From Alphaproteobacteria bacterium (GTDB lineage: Bacteria; Pseudomonadota; Alphaproteobacteria; Rhizobiales; Aestuariivirgaceae): a stretch of 9,021 nucleotides of DNA. The notes under the pieces are model-generated. The model did no database searches, was not told where the DNA came from, and was given only the letters and a program-made list of their open reading frames with translations. The stretch is taken from NCBI GenBank assembly GCA_026400595.1, contig JAPLOT010000271.1:1-9021 (forward strand), in the 5' to 3' direction. A program made the position numbers and the translations under genes. Shown in pieces: positions 1 through 6,238 of this stretch (within the stretch, counting starts at the first letter, position 1; each line of letters begins with the position of its first letter).

Positions 1-80
1 TCTCTTGACCAGAGGAGATCAGCTGTCGTGCTGGCCTGAATTTTGATTTGCTCCGTCTTTCGAACTCAAAGGGATCCAAC

Positions 81-488
81 ATGAAGACGATTCTGGCTGC
101 AGTTGACGGTTCCGCCCCATCCTATCGCGCGCTCGAGCAGGCAGCGGTGATCTCGAAGGCACTCGGAGCAGATCTGGTCGTGCTTCTGGTTCGGCAGTTC
201 ATCATTGGACGCCACGACGTGTTGGAGGTCTGGACCAACGAGCAGGTTTCCGAGATTATGAAGCGTGTAGGCAAAGTCGTCTCCGAGAGTGGAACACCCT
301 CGCATCGGATCTTGGAAGAGCATTCGCGAGATGTCGCTTACGCAATAGTCGAGGCTGCCTTGGCAAATCACGTCGATCTGATTGTTATGGGAGCATCCGG
401 CATGGGCAGCATCAAGGCGTTCATCCTGGGTTCGGTTTCGAACAGTGTATTGCGTCAGGCTGTGTGCCCGGTGATGATCGTTCACTAG
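81..488 (+). CDS. Universal stress protein, single UspA domain
   Basis: Predicted 135-residue cytoplasmic protein, one complete Usp domain. The N-terminus MKTILAAVDGS is the typical first beta strand with the Asp and Gly that contact nucleotide. Residues 104-118 match the ATP-binding signature G-2x-G-9x-G(S/T): GASG at 104-107 and GS at 117-118. The C-terminal strand CPVMIVH is also typical. This suggests the ATP-binding (UspFG-like) rather than the non-binding UspA type. I chose the ATG at 81 because an AAAGGG-like ribosome site lies 7 nt upstream and the protein then begins exactly where the family does; an in-frame start at 48 would add eleven unrelated residues. Usp proteins support survival under starvation, oxygen limitation or oxidative stress, but the specific role here is unknown. 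Codon use is less G/C-biased than in genes further right. A degraded Crp/Fnr-like fragment follows directly downstream. Confidence 0.93.
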   Translation: MKTILAAVDGSAPSYRALEQAAVISKALGADLVVLLVRQFIIGRHDVLEVWTNEQVSEIMKRVGKVVSESGTPSHRILEEHSRDVAYAIVEAALANHVDLIVMGASGMGSIKAFILGSVSNSVLRQAVCPVMIVH

Positions 489-534
489 CTGATGTGCCTC
501 GCTCGATCGACAGTGCCAAGAGTGGGCGCGGGCA

Positions 535-684
535 ATGACCGGGCAGATGAGCAATTCCTCGCGCGACCGGGTGAACCGAACACTCCAGAAGTTTGCGGGA
601 GCAGGCTGGATCGAGCTCGGTTATCAAACCGTAAGGATCACTCACGCCGTAGCACCGAAGAGCTTTTCCATAAGTGGCAGCTGA
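535..684 (+). pseudogene. Remnant of a Crp/Fnr-family regulator, C-terminal HTH only
   Basis: Frame 1 from the ATG at 535 to the TGA at 682-684 encodes 49 residues. The segment SSRDRVNRTLQKFAGAGWI then ELGYQTVRIT closely resembles the recognition helix and winged strands of Crp/Fnr regulators, whose pattern is SRE-x-VNR-x-L-x-x-x-x-x-x-GWIEL-x-x-x-x-x-x-I. The cyclic-nucleotide or sensor domain (about 150 residues), the dimerisation helix and the first HTH helix are missing: the frame runs back only to a TGA at 490-492, just after the Usp stop. It is therefore best read as a truncated leftover and is unlikely to work as a regulator alone. The assignment rests on pattern recognition of one short motif. 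Chance similarity is possible but unlikely given the match of spacing and the natural end soon after the wing. Confidence 0.5.
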
Positions 685-884
685 CGGTTCTTGTCCCAGC
701 ATAGACGCCACATCCGTCGGTATCGGTGAGGCATCGAAGCTGCCATGTCGGCATGGCCCGTTCCGTCTGGCGCGATCGCGAACATGCCTGAACTTCGGAT
801 AGTGTTCATCGAGGCGTTGGAGCGGTGCACGCGTTCCGAAGCTCTTGCTTGCCGAAAGGATTCAAGTTTAACGATCCGCGCCAA
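642..884 (-). CDS. Doubtful small hypothetical ORF
   Basis: An 80-residue minus-strand reading frame opening with a TTG codon at 884-882 and ending TGA at 642. The product is basic, with a C-terminal stretch containing PHRYRRMWRLCWDKNRQLPL. I recognise no domain. No good ribosome-binding site precedes the TTG, third codon positions show only mild G/C preference, and its 3' end overlaps the Crp/Fnr-like remnant on the other strand. It may be a decayed gene or a chance frame. It is listed because nothing else explains this stretch; support is weak. Confidence 0.18.
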   Translation of the reverse strand: MARIVKLESFRQARASERVHRSNASMNTIRSSGMFAIAPDGTGHADMAASMPHRYRRMWRLCWDKNRQLPLMEKLFGATA

Positions 885-986
885 GGCTGAAGTTTCGACT
901 ACGCAAACGATTCGATTTTCGGGGCTGCGCTACATGAAGTCTAAAGTTTGGGCGGATAACTTACGGAACGACACCGGGAAGCTTGC

Positions 987-2837
987 ATGCGGGACACCGA
1001 CAACCAGACACGAGCCTCTGCCGATGCCACCACGCGGAACAGCGGGTGGCGCGCAGGCGGAGTCGCGCGTCCCGCCGCGGCGATCAATCAGCCGCGCGAT
1101 CGCGCCGAACTCGAGTACCAGAGCCTCTTCGACAACGCGGTCTGCGGAATCTATCTTGATTGTCTGGACGGTACGCCCATCCGCGCCAATCGCGCGCTTT
1201 GCACGTTCAACGGCTACAACAGCGAGGAGGAGCATCTCCTTGCAGTCAAGACGCATGGCGGCAGCTGGTATGTCGACCCGGAGCGCGCCCATCACTTTCA
1301 CCACCTGCTGAACACGCAGGGCTTCGTCCGCGACCTCGTCTCCGAGGTCTATCGCCACCGCACGCGGGAACGGGCATGGATCACCGAGAATGCCTGGTAT
1401 GTTCGCGATACCGACGGCAGGCCGCTGTACATCGAAGGAACCATACAGGACGCGACCGAGCGCGTCCTGGCCACGGCCGAGATCGAGCGGCAGGCCAATA
1501 CCGATGCGTTGACGGGGGCCGCAAGCCGCTTCTGCCTCATGAATGCCCTGAGCGAGTCGGTGGCGCTGCACCGCGACGCGACGGCGCTGCTGACCGTTGA
1601 TCTCGACCGTTTCAAGGCGGTGAACGATCTCTTCGGCCATGACGCCGGTGACATGGTGCTGCGCACTGCCGTCCAGCGGCTGCGCGCGGCGACGGCGGGC
1701 CACAAGACCACCATCGGCCGCCTGGGCGGCGACGAGTTTGCCGTGCTGCTCCATCAGCTCGATCACCCTGACAACGTCGCGGCCGTGGCCGGCGCGATCG
1801 TGCAGGCGATGTCGTACCCGGTGGCGATCGAGGGCCACGACATCGTGGTGGGCGCCAGCGTCGGTGTCGCCATATGCCCGCTGCATGCACGCGGCGTGAA
1901 GGACCTGCTGACCAGTGCCGACCTGGCGCTCTACGACGTCAAGAAGCGGGGCCGGAACGGCTTCTGCGTCTTCACGCCCAACATGCGGGCGCATCGCGAG
2001 CGGCGGAAGATGCTGGAGGCGGAACTCAACACCGCCATCCAGGACGACACGCTGGAACTTTACTACCAGCCGATCGTGAACACCTACACCCAGGCCGTGA
2101 CAGGCTACGAGGCGCTGATGCGGTGGAACCATCCCACCCGAGGACTGCTTCCGCCGGGCGCCTTCATTCCGATGGCCGAAGAAGCCGGGTTGATGACGGC
2201 GCTCGGCAACTGGGCCATCCAGCGGGCCTGCCGGCAGGCGTCGTCCTTCCCCGATGACTGCCGGATCGCCGTCAATGTCTCGCCCAGCCAGTTTCGCTCG
2301 GCCAGCATCGTGGATGCCGTGCGCAGTTCGCTCGCGGACACCGGCCTGCCGCCCGCCCGCCTCGTTCTGGAGGTGACGGAAACCGCGATCCTGGGCGGCG
2401 AGACGATTGCCGAACGCGTGGTCCAGGAGCTGCTCGGTCTCGGCATCGGGCTCGCCCTCGACGACTTCGGAACAGGCTACAGTTCGCTCAGCTACCTGCA
2501 GCGCTTTCCGTTCTGCGAGGTGAAGATCGACCGGTCCTTCGTGGCCGGCATCGAGACCACCCCGGTAAACATCGCGATCATCCGCGGCGTCATCCGCATC
2601 GCGCGCGACATCGGCATCGACGTGGTTGCCGAAGGCATCGAGACCGAGGCGCAGGCGCAGGTCCTGCGCAACGAAGGCTGCGGCTATCTTCAGGGCTTTC
2701 TCTTCGCCAAGCCGCGGCGCTTCACCGACATCGTGTCGGACCTTGCGGTCCAGCGCCTGCGCGAGACCCGGCACGGGAGGCAGGAAGATCACTATCTGAA
2801 GGAACTCGCGTCCCGCAACGCGCTACGGGCCCGCTAG
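987..2837 (+). CDS. PAS-GGDEF-EAL cyclic-di-GMP synthase/phosphodiesterase
   Basis: Predicted 616-residue soluble protein for c-di-GMP turnover; no signal peptide or membrane helix is visible. Domain order: a polar N-terminus (1-40), one PAS domain with PAC-like end (about 41-160), GGDEF (about 165-335) and EAL (about 340-590). The GGDEF domain keeps the LTG turn (175-177), metal Asp205 in the DLDRFKAVND segment, Asn213, Asp222 and an intact GGDEF at 247-251. The RxxD inhibitory site expected five residues upstream is absent (GHKT at 238-241). The EAL domain keeps Glu375 (EAL), Asn430, Glu462 in LEVTET, Asp492-Asp493 in DDFGTGYSS, Lys513, Glu549 and Gln569, the residues needed for phosphodiesterase activity. 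Both activities are therefore possible, with PAS sensing perhaps setting the balance. The ATG at 987 has a GGGAA site 6 nt upstream. No partner gene is evident nearby. The gene is convergent with the next one. Confidence 0.96.
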   Translation: MRDTDNQTRASADATTRNSGWRAGGVARPAAAINQPRDRAELEYQSLFDNAVCGIYLDCLDGTPIRANRALCTFNGYNSEEEHLLAVKTHGGSWYVDPERAHHFHHLLNTQGFVRDLVSEVYRHRTRERAWITENAWYVRDTDGRPLYIEGTIQDATERVLATAEIERQANTDALTGAASRFCLMNALSESVALHRDATALLTVDLDRFKAVNDLFGHDAGDMVLRTAVQRLRAATAGHKTTIGRLGGDEFAVLLHQLDHPDNVAAVAGAIVQAMSYPVAIEGHDIVVGASVGVAICPLHARGVKDLLTSADLALYDVKKRGRNGFCVFTPNMRAHRERRKMLEAELNTAIQDDTLELYYQPIVNTYTQAVTGYEALMRWNHPTRGLLPPGAFIPMAEEAGLMTALGNWAIQRACRQASSFPDDCRIAVNVSPSQFRSASIVDAVRSSLADTGLPPARLVLEVTETAILGGETIAERVVQELLGLGIGLALDDFGTGYSSLSYLQRFPFCEVKIDRSFVAGIETTPVNIAIIRGVIRIARDIGIDVVAEGIETEAQAQVLRNEGCGYLQGFLFAKPRRFTDIVSDLAVQRLRETRHGRQEDHYLKELASRNALRAR

Positions 2838-2871
2838 GCCGCCTCGGGAGCCGCGATCCTGCGCCTCGCGA

Positions 2872-3126
2872 TCAGATCCGGCGCACCAGCTTGATGAAGA
2901 TGAGCACGAGGATGGCGCCGGTGGCCGATGCCAGGATGGCGCCCACCCAGCCGCCGCCGAGGCTCAGGCCGAGTGTCGGAAACAGCCAGCTGGCCACCAG
3001 GGCACCGACAATGCCGACCACGATGTCGCCGATCAGCCCGAAGCCGCCGCCCTTGACCACGAAGCCCGCGAGCCAGCCCGCGACCGCGCCGATGATGAGC
3101 GCAACGATCAGTGCCTCAAGTCCCAT
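2872..3126 (-). CDS. GlsB/YeaQ/YmgE family small membrane protein
   Basis: An 84-residue, very hydrophobic, glycine-rich protein of the transglycosylase-associated (Tag) / GlsB-YeaQ-YmgE family. Three membrane segments are visible at about 4-24, 30-49 and 60-80. The family signature is present: GWLAG near 17-21, then KGGGFGLIGDIVVGIVGA (25-42), and a short basic C-terminal end. Length is normal for the family. Members are often induced by general stress and sit in the inner membrane, but their biochemical function is not known; the 'transglycosylase-associated' name does not imply enzyme activity. The ATG at 3126 has a strong purine-rich site (GGGAGGGAC, 3132-3140) upstream. Its stop lies 34 nt from the stop of the convergent GGDEF/EAL gene. 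It seems to be its own transcription unit, with a candidate promoter at 3198-3225. Confidence 0.92.
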   Translation of the reverse strand: MGLEALIVALIIGAVAGWLAGFVVKGGGFGLIGDIVVGIVGALVASWLFPTLGLSLGGGWVGAILASATGAILVLIFIKLVRRI

Positions 3127-3197
3127 GTCCCGTCCCTCCCAAGCTCAAGTTGTCGCTGAAGGTCCGAGGACGACCGGCGACTCACCCGCACGCAACC

Positions 3198-3225
3198 ATC
3201 ATGCGAGCGATGCGGTGCGAGTCAA
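3198..3225 (-). promoter_or_regulatory. Candidate sigma-70-type promoter for the GlsB-like gene
   Basis: Read on the minus strand, TTGACT (3225-3220) matches the -35 consensus in five of six bases. It is followed after 16 nt by CATGAT (3203-3198), which matches the -10 consensus in four of six. The site lies about 70 nt upstream of the ATG at 3126, in the gap between the GlsB-like gene and the DUF3108-like gene. Two hexamers alone can occur by chance, and the -10 box is imperfect. I see no other regulatory signal in 3127-3314 and no clear terminator for the DUF3108-like gene that ends at 3315. Confidence 0.3.
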
Positions 3226-3314
3226 CCACCGGCCAGCCACGACGGTTGTCCTGCTGAATCTGCCAAGGTGGGTTTCGGACGAGAGGCATATCGGCCTTGC
3301 GACCGCTGCCGCAG

Positions 3315-4151
3315 TCAGTTCTGCGCCGGGGCCTGCACCTGCTGGCCGCCATCGACGCCGAGCTTGGTCACATAGGCCTCGAAGTTCAGTCCCTTGACCG
3401 TGCCGGTCAGGGATACAGGGAACCACAGCGTCTGGCCGGAAACCAGGGTGCCGATCGGCGCGAAGGACACGCCATAGACCTCGTCGGGCTCGCCCTTCTC
3501 GGCGGACCGCCCGGCGATGGCGTGCCAGCGCACCTGGCAATTCTTGACCGGCCCGCGATAGGCCGCGTCGCTCTTCAGCTCTTTGCCATTGCCCTCGCTG
3601 AAGGACAACTCGAAGACATCGCGGCCATCGAACACCTTCTGGGCCGAGTTGCACGGGTTGTCGCCGGCCGTGCCTGTCCTGAGGATGGCCGTGATCGGGT
3701 CCGACACGTCCGCCGTCAGTGCATTTTCAACGCGGGCCTGAACCTCGGGCTTCTTGTGGGCCGGCGGGTCCATCGAGACCGTTCCGCCATCGCCCCACTG
3801 GATCGTGGTGCGCTTCTTGCGGTCGTCGCGTTCCCGCGAAAGCTTGAAGAGCGCTGGCTGGATGGCGCCGCCATCGAGCCGTCCCTCGCCTTCCGCGCGT
3901 GCGCTGTATTCGGAGAAGACCGCGCTGATGCCCTTGCTCTTGATCGTCGCCTGGGCGCGCACGGCATCGCCGGAGAAACTGGCGCCGAACCGGATGACCA
4001 TCATGGTCATCGGCCCGACATCCACATTGTAGGATGCCGAAACATCGCTGATGGTATCCGCGGCGGCAGCCGGTGCGGCCAGCGCGAGAAGGCAACTCAG
4101 TAACGCCGCCGCCCGCAATGGCCTGGAGGTCTTGGACTGGAACATGCTCAT
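3315..4151 (-). CDS. Secreted DUF3108-like protein
   Basis: Predicted 278-residue exported protein. Residues 1-31 form a signal peptide: basic N-region with Lys7, Arg10 and Arg13, hydrophobic core, and an Ala-rich cleavage region just before Asp32. Cys20 lies inside the hydrophobic core (LLSC), so a lipoprotein site is possible but less likely. The mature part looks like DUF3108: an opening strand ASYNVDVGPM, a central DPITAIL segment (about 151-157), a C-x-x-x-x-x-V-F-D-G-R-D-V-F-E-L segment, and a late C-Q-V-R-W. Cys167 and Cys205 could form a disulfide. Function of the family is unknown; a periplasmic, beta-rich fold is likely. The start at 4151 is preferred to the ATG at 4157 because AAGGA (4158-4162) lies 6 nt upstream of 4151 but directly abuts 4157. 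The gene follows the DUF995-like gene on the same strand after about 116 nt, so co-transcription is possible. Confidence 0.85.
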   Translation of the reverse strand: MSMFQSKTSRPLRAAALLSCLLALAAPAAAADTISDVSASYNVDVGPMTMMVIRFGASFSGDAVRAQATIKSKGISAVFSEYSARAEGEGRLDGGAIQPALFKLSRERDDRKKRTTIQWGDGGTVSMDPPAHKKPEVQARVENALTADVSDPITAILRTGTAGDNPCNSAQKVFDGRDVFELSFSEGNGKELKSDAAYRGPVKNCQVRWHAIAGRSAEKGEPDEVYGVSFAPIGTLVSGQTLWFPVSLTGTVKGLNFEAYVTKLGVDGGQQVQAPAQN

Positions 4152-4157
4152 ACGCAT

Positions 4158-4162
4158 TCCTT
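4158..4162 (-). promoter_or_regulatory. Ribosome-binding site deciding the DUF3108-like start
   Basis: AAGGA on the minus strand sits 6 nt before the ATG at 4151-4149 and immediately next to the in-frame ATG at 4157-4155. Normal spacing favours the 4151 start; the alternative adds only Met-Arg. Confidence 0.55.
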
Positions 4163-4267
4163 AACCCTCAACATGCGGCAATAGTTTGTTGCACGCAGGA
4201 GTTGCGGGCTTTTCGGCCCCATCAGTCGGAGCGCCCTCCCGCGCCCGGCCCTGCGGACGCCATCGGC

Positions 4268-4699
4268 CTAGCGCCCCACCCGCGCGATGCCTGACCGGCC
4301 GTCATCCCGCATCCAGTACACCTTGGTGTTCGAGATGCGGTTCAGCTTGAAGCAGAAGGTGCGGCCGTCGTACCACTCCTGCCACTTCTGGCAGAGCCTG
4401 TTGTTCGCCACCCACCAGCGGCCACTGTCCTTTGGTTTCAGATACTTGCCAAGCCCGACCGCCTCTCCGGTCCCGTCAACCCGGCCATTGGCCCGGTAGT
4501 AGAGCGGAAGCTCGCCGCCCATCGGTGTCGCCAGATAGATGCGCTTGCCCGTCACCATCGACCGGATGCCGGCATTGTCGAGCGGCACCCCTTCCGCCGT
4601 GGCCGGCGGCGCCGCACCGGTCGCGGCCAAAAGGGCGCACAGTGCCGCAGCCGTAAACCACATTGTCTGCCGCTTCGTATTCACTCCGATTGCCGGCAT
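4268..4699 (-). CDS. Small secreted DUF995-like protein
   Basis: Predicted 143-residue exported protein. A basic N-terminus (Lys9, Arg10) and a hydrophobic core (about 14-30) end in an Ala-x-Ala cleavage site near residue 35 (PPATA then EG). The mature domain has IRSMVTGKRIYLATP, an LYYRANGRVDGTGE strand-turn-strand, GRWWV at 93-97, and two cysteines (103 and 116) flanking a W-x-x-W-Y stretch, then a C-terminal KVYWMRDDGRSGIARVG. This layout (Y/W-rich strands, GRWWV, paired Cys, 'DG' turns) resembles DUF995 and related small secreted proteins of Rhizobiales. Function is unknown. The start at 4699 is chosen because a near-perfect GGAGGAG lies just upstream at 4703-4709; ATGs at 4717 and 4711 lack a good site, and 4711 overlaps this one. 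Its 5' end is only 38 nt from the divergent gene at 4738. Confidence 0.82.
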   Translation of the reverse strand: MPAIGVNTKRQTMWFTAAALCALLAATGAAPPATAEGVPLDNAGIRSMVTGKRIYLATPMGGELPLYYRANGRVDGTGEAVGLGKYLKPKDSGRWWVANNRLCQKWQEWYDGRTFCFKLNRISNTKVYWMRDDGRSGIARVGR

Positions 4700-4702
4700 T
4701 CG

Positions 4703-4709
4703 CTCCTCC
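4703..4709 (-). promoter_or_regulatory. Strong Shine-Dalgarno for the DUF995-like gene
   Basis: GGAGGAG on the minus strand is followed by CGA and then the ATG at 4699-4697. It fixes the start there rather than at the two in-frame ATGs upstream. Confidence 0.75.
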
Positions 4710-4737
4710 ATCACCACAATTCAGGGCCATTACGCAG

Positions 4738-5316
4738 GTGAGCATCAATCGGTTCGGTTCGCTGCAATTCGCTGGCATGGTGGCGAACTTCCTGCTCTTC
4801 GAAGTCGCCTGGTTCGCCGCCGTGAGCGGCGGCGCGGGCGGCTGGCCATGGCTGGGGTCCGTACCCGCCCTGGTGGTGGTAGCCCTGCATCTGGCATTCA
4901 ATGCCGGGCGCCTTGCCCAAGAGGCAATCCTGATTGCCGGCATCACCCTGCTCGGCATACTCGTGGAGGGCGGGTTTCTGGCCAGCGGCATCATCACCTA
5001 TGCCGGCACCGACGCAGGCCAGTGGGCGCCGCCGATCTGGATCATTGCGCTCTGGTTCGGCTTCGGCACCCTGCCGCATGCGAGCCTTGGCTGGCTCTCG
5101 GGCCGGTGGGTGCTCCAGGCCCTGCTCGGCGCCATCTGCGGCCCGCTCAGCTACGTGGCCGGCGAAGCGCTGGGCGCGGCGCAGATCGCCGAGCCGCGAC
5201 TATGGTCCATCGGCGTCATCGGAATGGGCTGGGCTGTCGCGCTTCCTCTGATGTTCGTCATGGCCGACGCGCTTGCACGCTGGCCGCGGCTTGCCAGCCA
5301 GGCCTTGCAGGACTAA
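4738..5316 (+). CDS. DUF2878-like multi-pass membrane protein
   Basis: Predicted 192-residue inner-membrane protein with about six hydrophobic segments. It resembles DUF2878: an N-terminal ANFLLFEVAWFAAVSG helix, a second WLGSVPALVVVALHLAF, a long EAILIAGITLLGILVEGGFLASG helix, then the region with PIWIIALWFGFGTLPHASL followed by W-L-S-G-R, a G-P-L-S-Y-V-A-G-E-A-L-G segment and a final hydrophobic stretch. The family has no assigned function. The GTG at 4738 is chosen because it gives the usual family length and avoids overlap with the divergent gene; an AGGG lies 11 nt upstream, a weak site. The reading frame stays open back to 4663, and an ATG at 4777 is a second possibility but has no ribosome site. 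It is the first gene of the plus-strand run ending with betC; the next gene starts 28 nt after its stop. Confidence 0.82.
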   Translation: MSINRFGSLQFAGMVANFLLFEVAWFAAVSGGAGGWPWLGSVPALVVVALHLAFNAGRLAQEAILIAGITLLGILVEGGFLASGIITYAGTDAGQWAPPIWIIALWFGFGTLPHASLGWLSGRWVLQALLGAICGPLSYVAGEALGAAQIAEPRLWSIGVIGMGWAVALPLMFVMADALARWPRLASQALQD

Positions 5317-5333
5317 GCACGCGCTCGGGGGGC

Positions 5334-5337
5334 GAGG
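5334..5337 (+). promoter_or_regulatory. Ribosome-binding site for the EEP-family gene
   Basis: GAGG ends 7 nt before the GTG at 5345, in a G-rich leader of the 28-nt spacer. It supports the GTG start over the frame opening at 5273, which would overlap the previous gene and adds 24 non-family residues. Confidence 0.5.
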
Positions 5338-5344
5338 CGTTGGC

Positions 5345-6238
5345 GTGAAGCTGGTCAGCTACAACATTCAATACGGCTTCGGCAGCGACGGCCGCTATGA
5401 CCTCGAACGCATCGCGCGCATCGTCGATGGCGCCGAAGTCATTGCGCTGCAGGAGGTCGAGCGTTTCTGGAAGCGGTCGGGGCTTGACGACCAGCCGGCG
5501 ATCCTGGCGGGGCTTCTGCCGCGCTATCACCATGTCTATGGTCCGGCCTTCGACATGGATGCGAGCGCGGTCGTGGCGGGGCGCGTGATCAACCGGCGGC
5601 GGCAGTTCGGCACCATGCTGCTGTCGCTGCGTCCGATCAGCTGGTCCAGGCTCCATGTCCTGCCGATGCGCCGCATGATCGACCCGCTCAACACGCGCAA
5701 CGCGGCCCTGGAATGCCTGATCGAATCGGACTGCGGGCCTATCCGCTTCCTGTCGCTTCATCTCGCCCATGTCGGAGTCGCCGAACGGCTGGAACAGATC
5801 GACTACCTGCTCCAGCAGCATGACCGCGCCGAAACGGATGGCGGCCCATGGAGCGGAAGGGACGACGAGCCCGAGCGGAACTGGACCAACGATGAGCCCG
5901 AACCCGCGTCTCCGGCCGCCGCAATATGGCTCGGAGACTTCAATTGCGAAGCGGGCAGTGCCGAGTATCTGAGGATCGTCGGCCAGGCTCCCTATCATCC
6001 GGGCGCGCGTTACGCCGGAGGCTTCAGCGATGCCATGACGCGCGATCCTGCCGCACCAGGCGAAGTCTACACGCATGTGAAGATGATTTCCGGGGTCCTG
6101 CGCCGGCGCCAGCTGGATCACTGCTTTGTCAGCTCCGCGCTCAAGCCGCGCGTCCGGTCGGTGCACGCCGCGCATGGTGAAGTCGCTTCAGACCACCACC
6201 CGCTGTGGATCGACATCGACCTCGAGTCCGCGGCATGA
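5345..6238 (+). CDS. Endonuclease/exonuclease/phosphatase (EEP) superfamily hydrolase
   Basis: Predicted 297-residue metal-dependent phosphohydrolase of the EEP superfamily, which includes exonuclease III, sphingomyelinases and inositol phosphatases. The ordered signature residues are present: Asn7 in VSYNIQYG, Glu37 in ALQEVERF (metal ligand), a LHLAH strand with His139, Asp198 and Asn200 in LGDFNCE, Asp258 in QLDHCFVS, and the terminal Asp283-His284 pair in SDHHPLW. No signal peptide or membrane helix is visible, so it is probably cytoplasmic. Between the His139 strand and GDFN lies an acidic insert (about 160-190) containing DEPE twice, probably a loop. The substrate cannot be read from the sequence; nucleic acid, a phosphodiester lipid headgroup or a small phosphoester are all possible. 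The stop overlaps the next start by 4 nt (ATGA, 6235-6238), indicating translational coupling with the permease. Confidence 0.9.
   Translation: MKLVSYNIQYGFGSDGRYDLERIARIVDGAEVIALQEVERFWKRSGLDDQPAILAGLLPRYHHVYGPAFDMDASAVVAGRVINRRRQFGTMLLSLRPISWSRLHVLPMRRMIDPLNTRNAALECLIESDCGPIRFLSLHLAHVGVAERLEQIDYLLQQHDRAETDGGPWSGRDDEPERNWTNDEPEPASPAAAIWLGDFNCEAGSAEYLRIVGQAPYHPGARYAGGFSDAMTRDPAAPGEVYTHVKMISGVLRRRQLDHCFVSSALKPRVRSVHAAHGEVASDHHPLWIDIDLESAA

Larger units (their letters stand above)
489..986. other. About 500-base stretch without a convincing intact gene
   Basis: This gap between the Usp gene and the GGDEF/EAL gene is lower in GC than the window right of 987. It contains a probable Crp/Fnr helix-turn-helix remnant (535-684) and a doubtful minus-strand ORF (642-884), listed separately. 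No clear hairpin with a T-run follows the Usp stop, and I could not identify a convincing -35/-10 pair for the gene starting at 987. The last 100 bases before 987 presumably hold that gene's promoter. The overall look is of decayed or rearranged DNA rather than a purely regulatory spacer. Confidence 0.6.

Noticed and set aside
1..80. TTGACC near position 5 with GATCA nearby, considered as an Fnr box or promoter for the Usp gene
   Set aside because: The half-sites are not spaced as TTGAT-N4-ATCAA, and no -10 box sits at the right distance.
930..2792. A 620-codon open frame on the minus strand opposite the GGDEF/EAL gene
   Set aside because: It is the mirror of a high-GC coding region; its translation is low-complexity (rich in Arg, Ala, Gly, His, Asp) with no domain, while the plus frame carries a complete PAS-GGDEF-EAL protein.
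2852..2870. Possible hairpin (CGCGA, 9-nt loop, TCGCG) between the convergent GGDEF/EAL and GlsB-like genes
   Set aside because: Only five base pairs, a long loop and no T-run on either strand; too weak to call a terminator.
4143..4151. LLSC in the DUF3108-like signal peptide as a lipoprotein site
   Set aside because: The Cys is followed by more hydrophobic core and then a good Ala-rich signal peptidase I site, so export as a soluble periplasmic protein is more likely.
4208..4221. Short inverted repeat GGGC-TTTTCG-GCCC between the two secreted-protein genes
   Set aside because: Stem of four pairs and no T-run after it on the minus strand; cannot be supported as a terminator or operator.
5258..6175. 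A 305-codon minus-strand frame inside the EEP gene
   Set aside because: Shadow frame of the same kind; the plus frame contains the full ordered EEP motif set.
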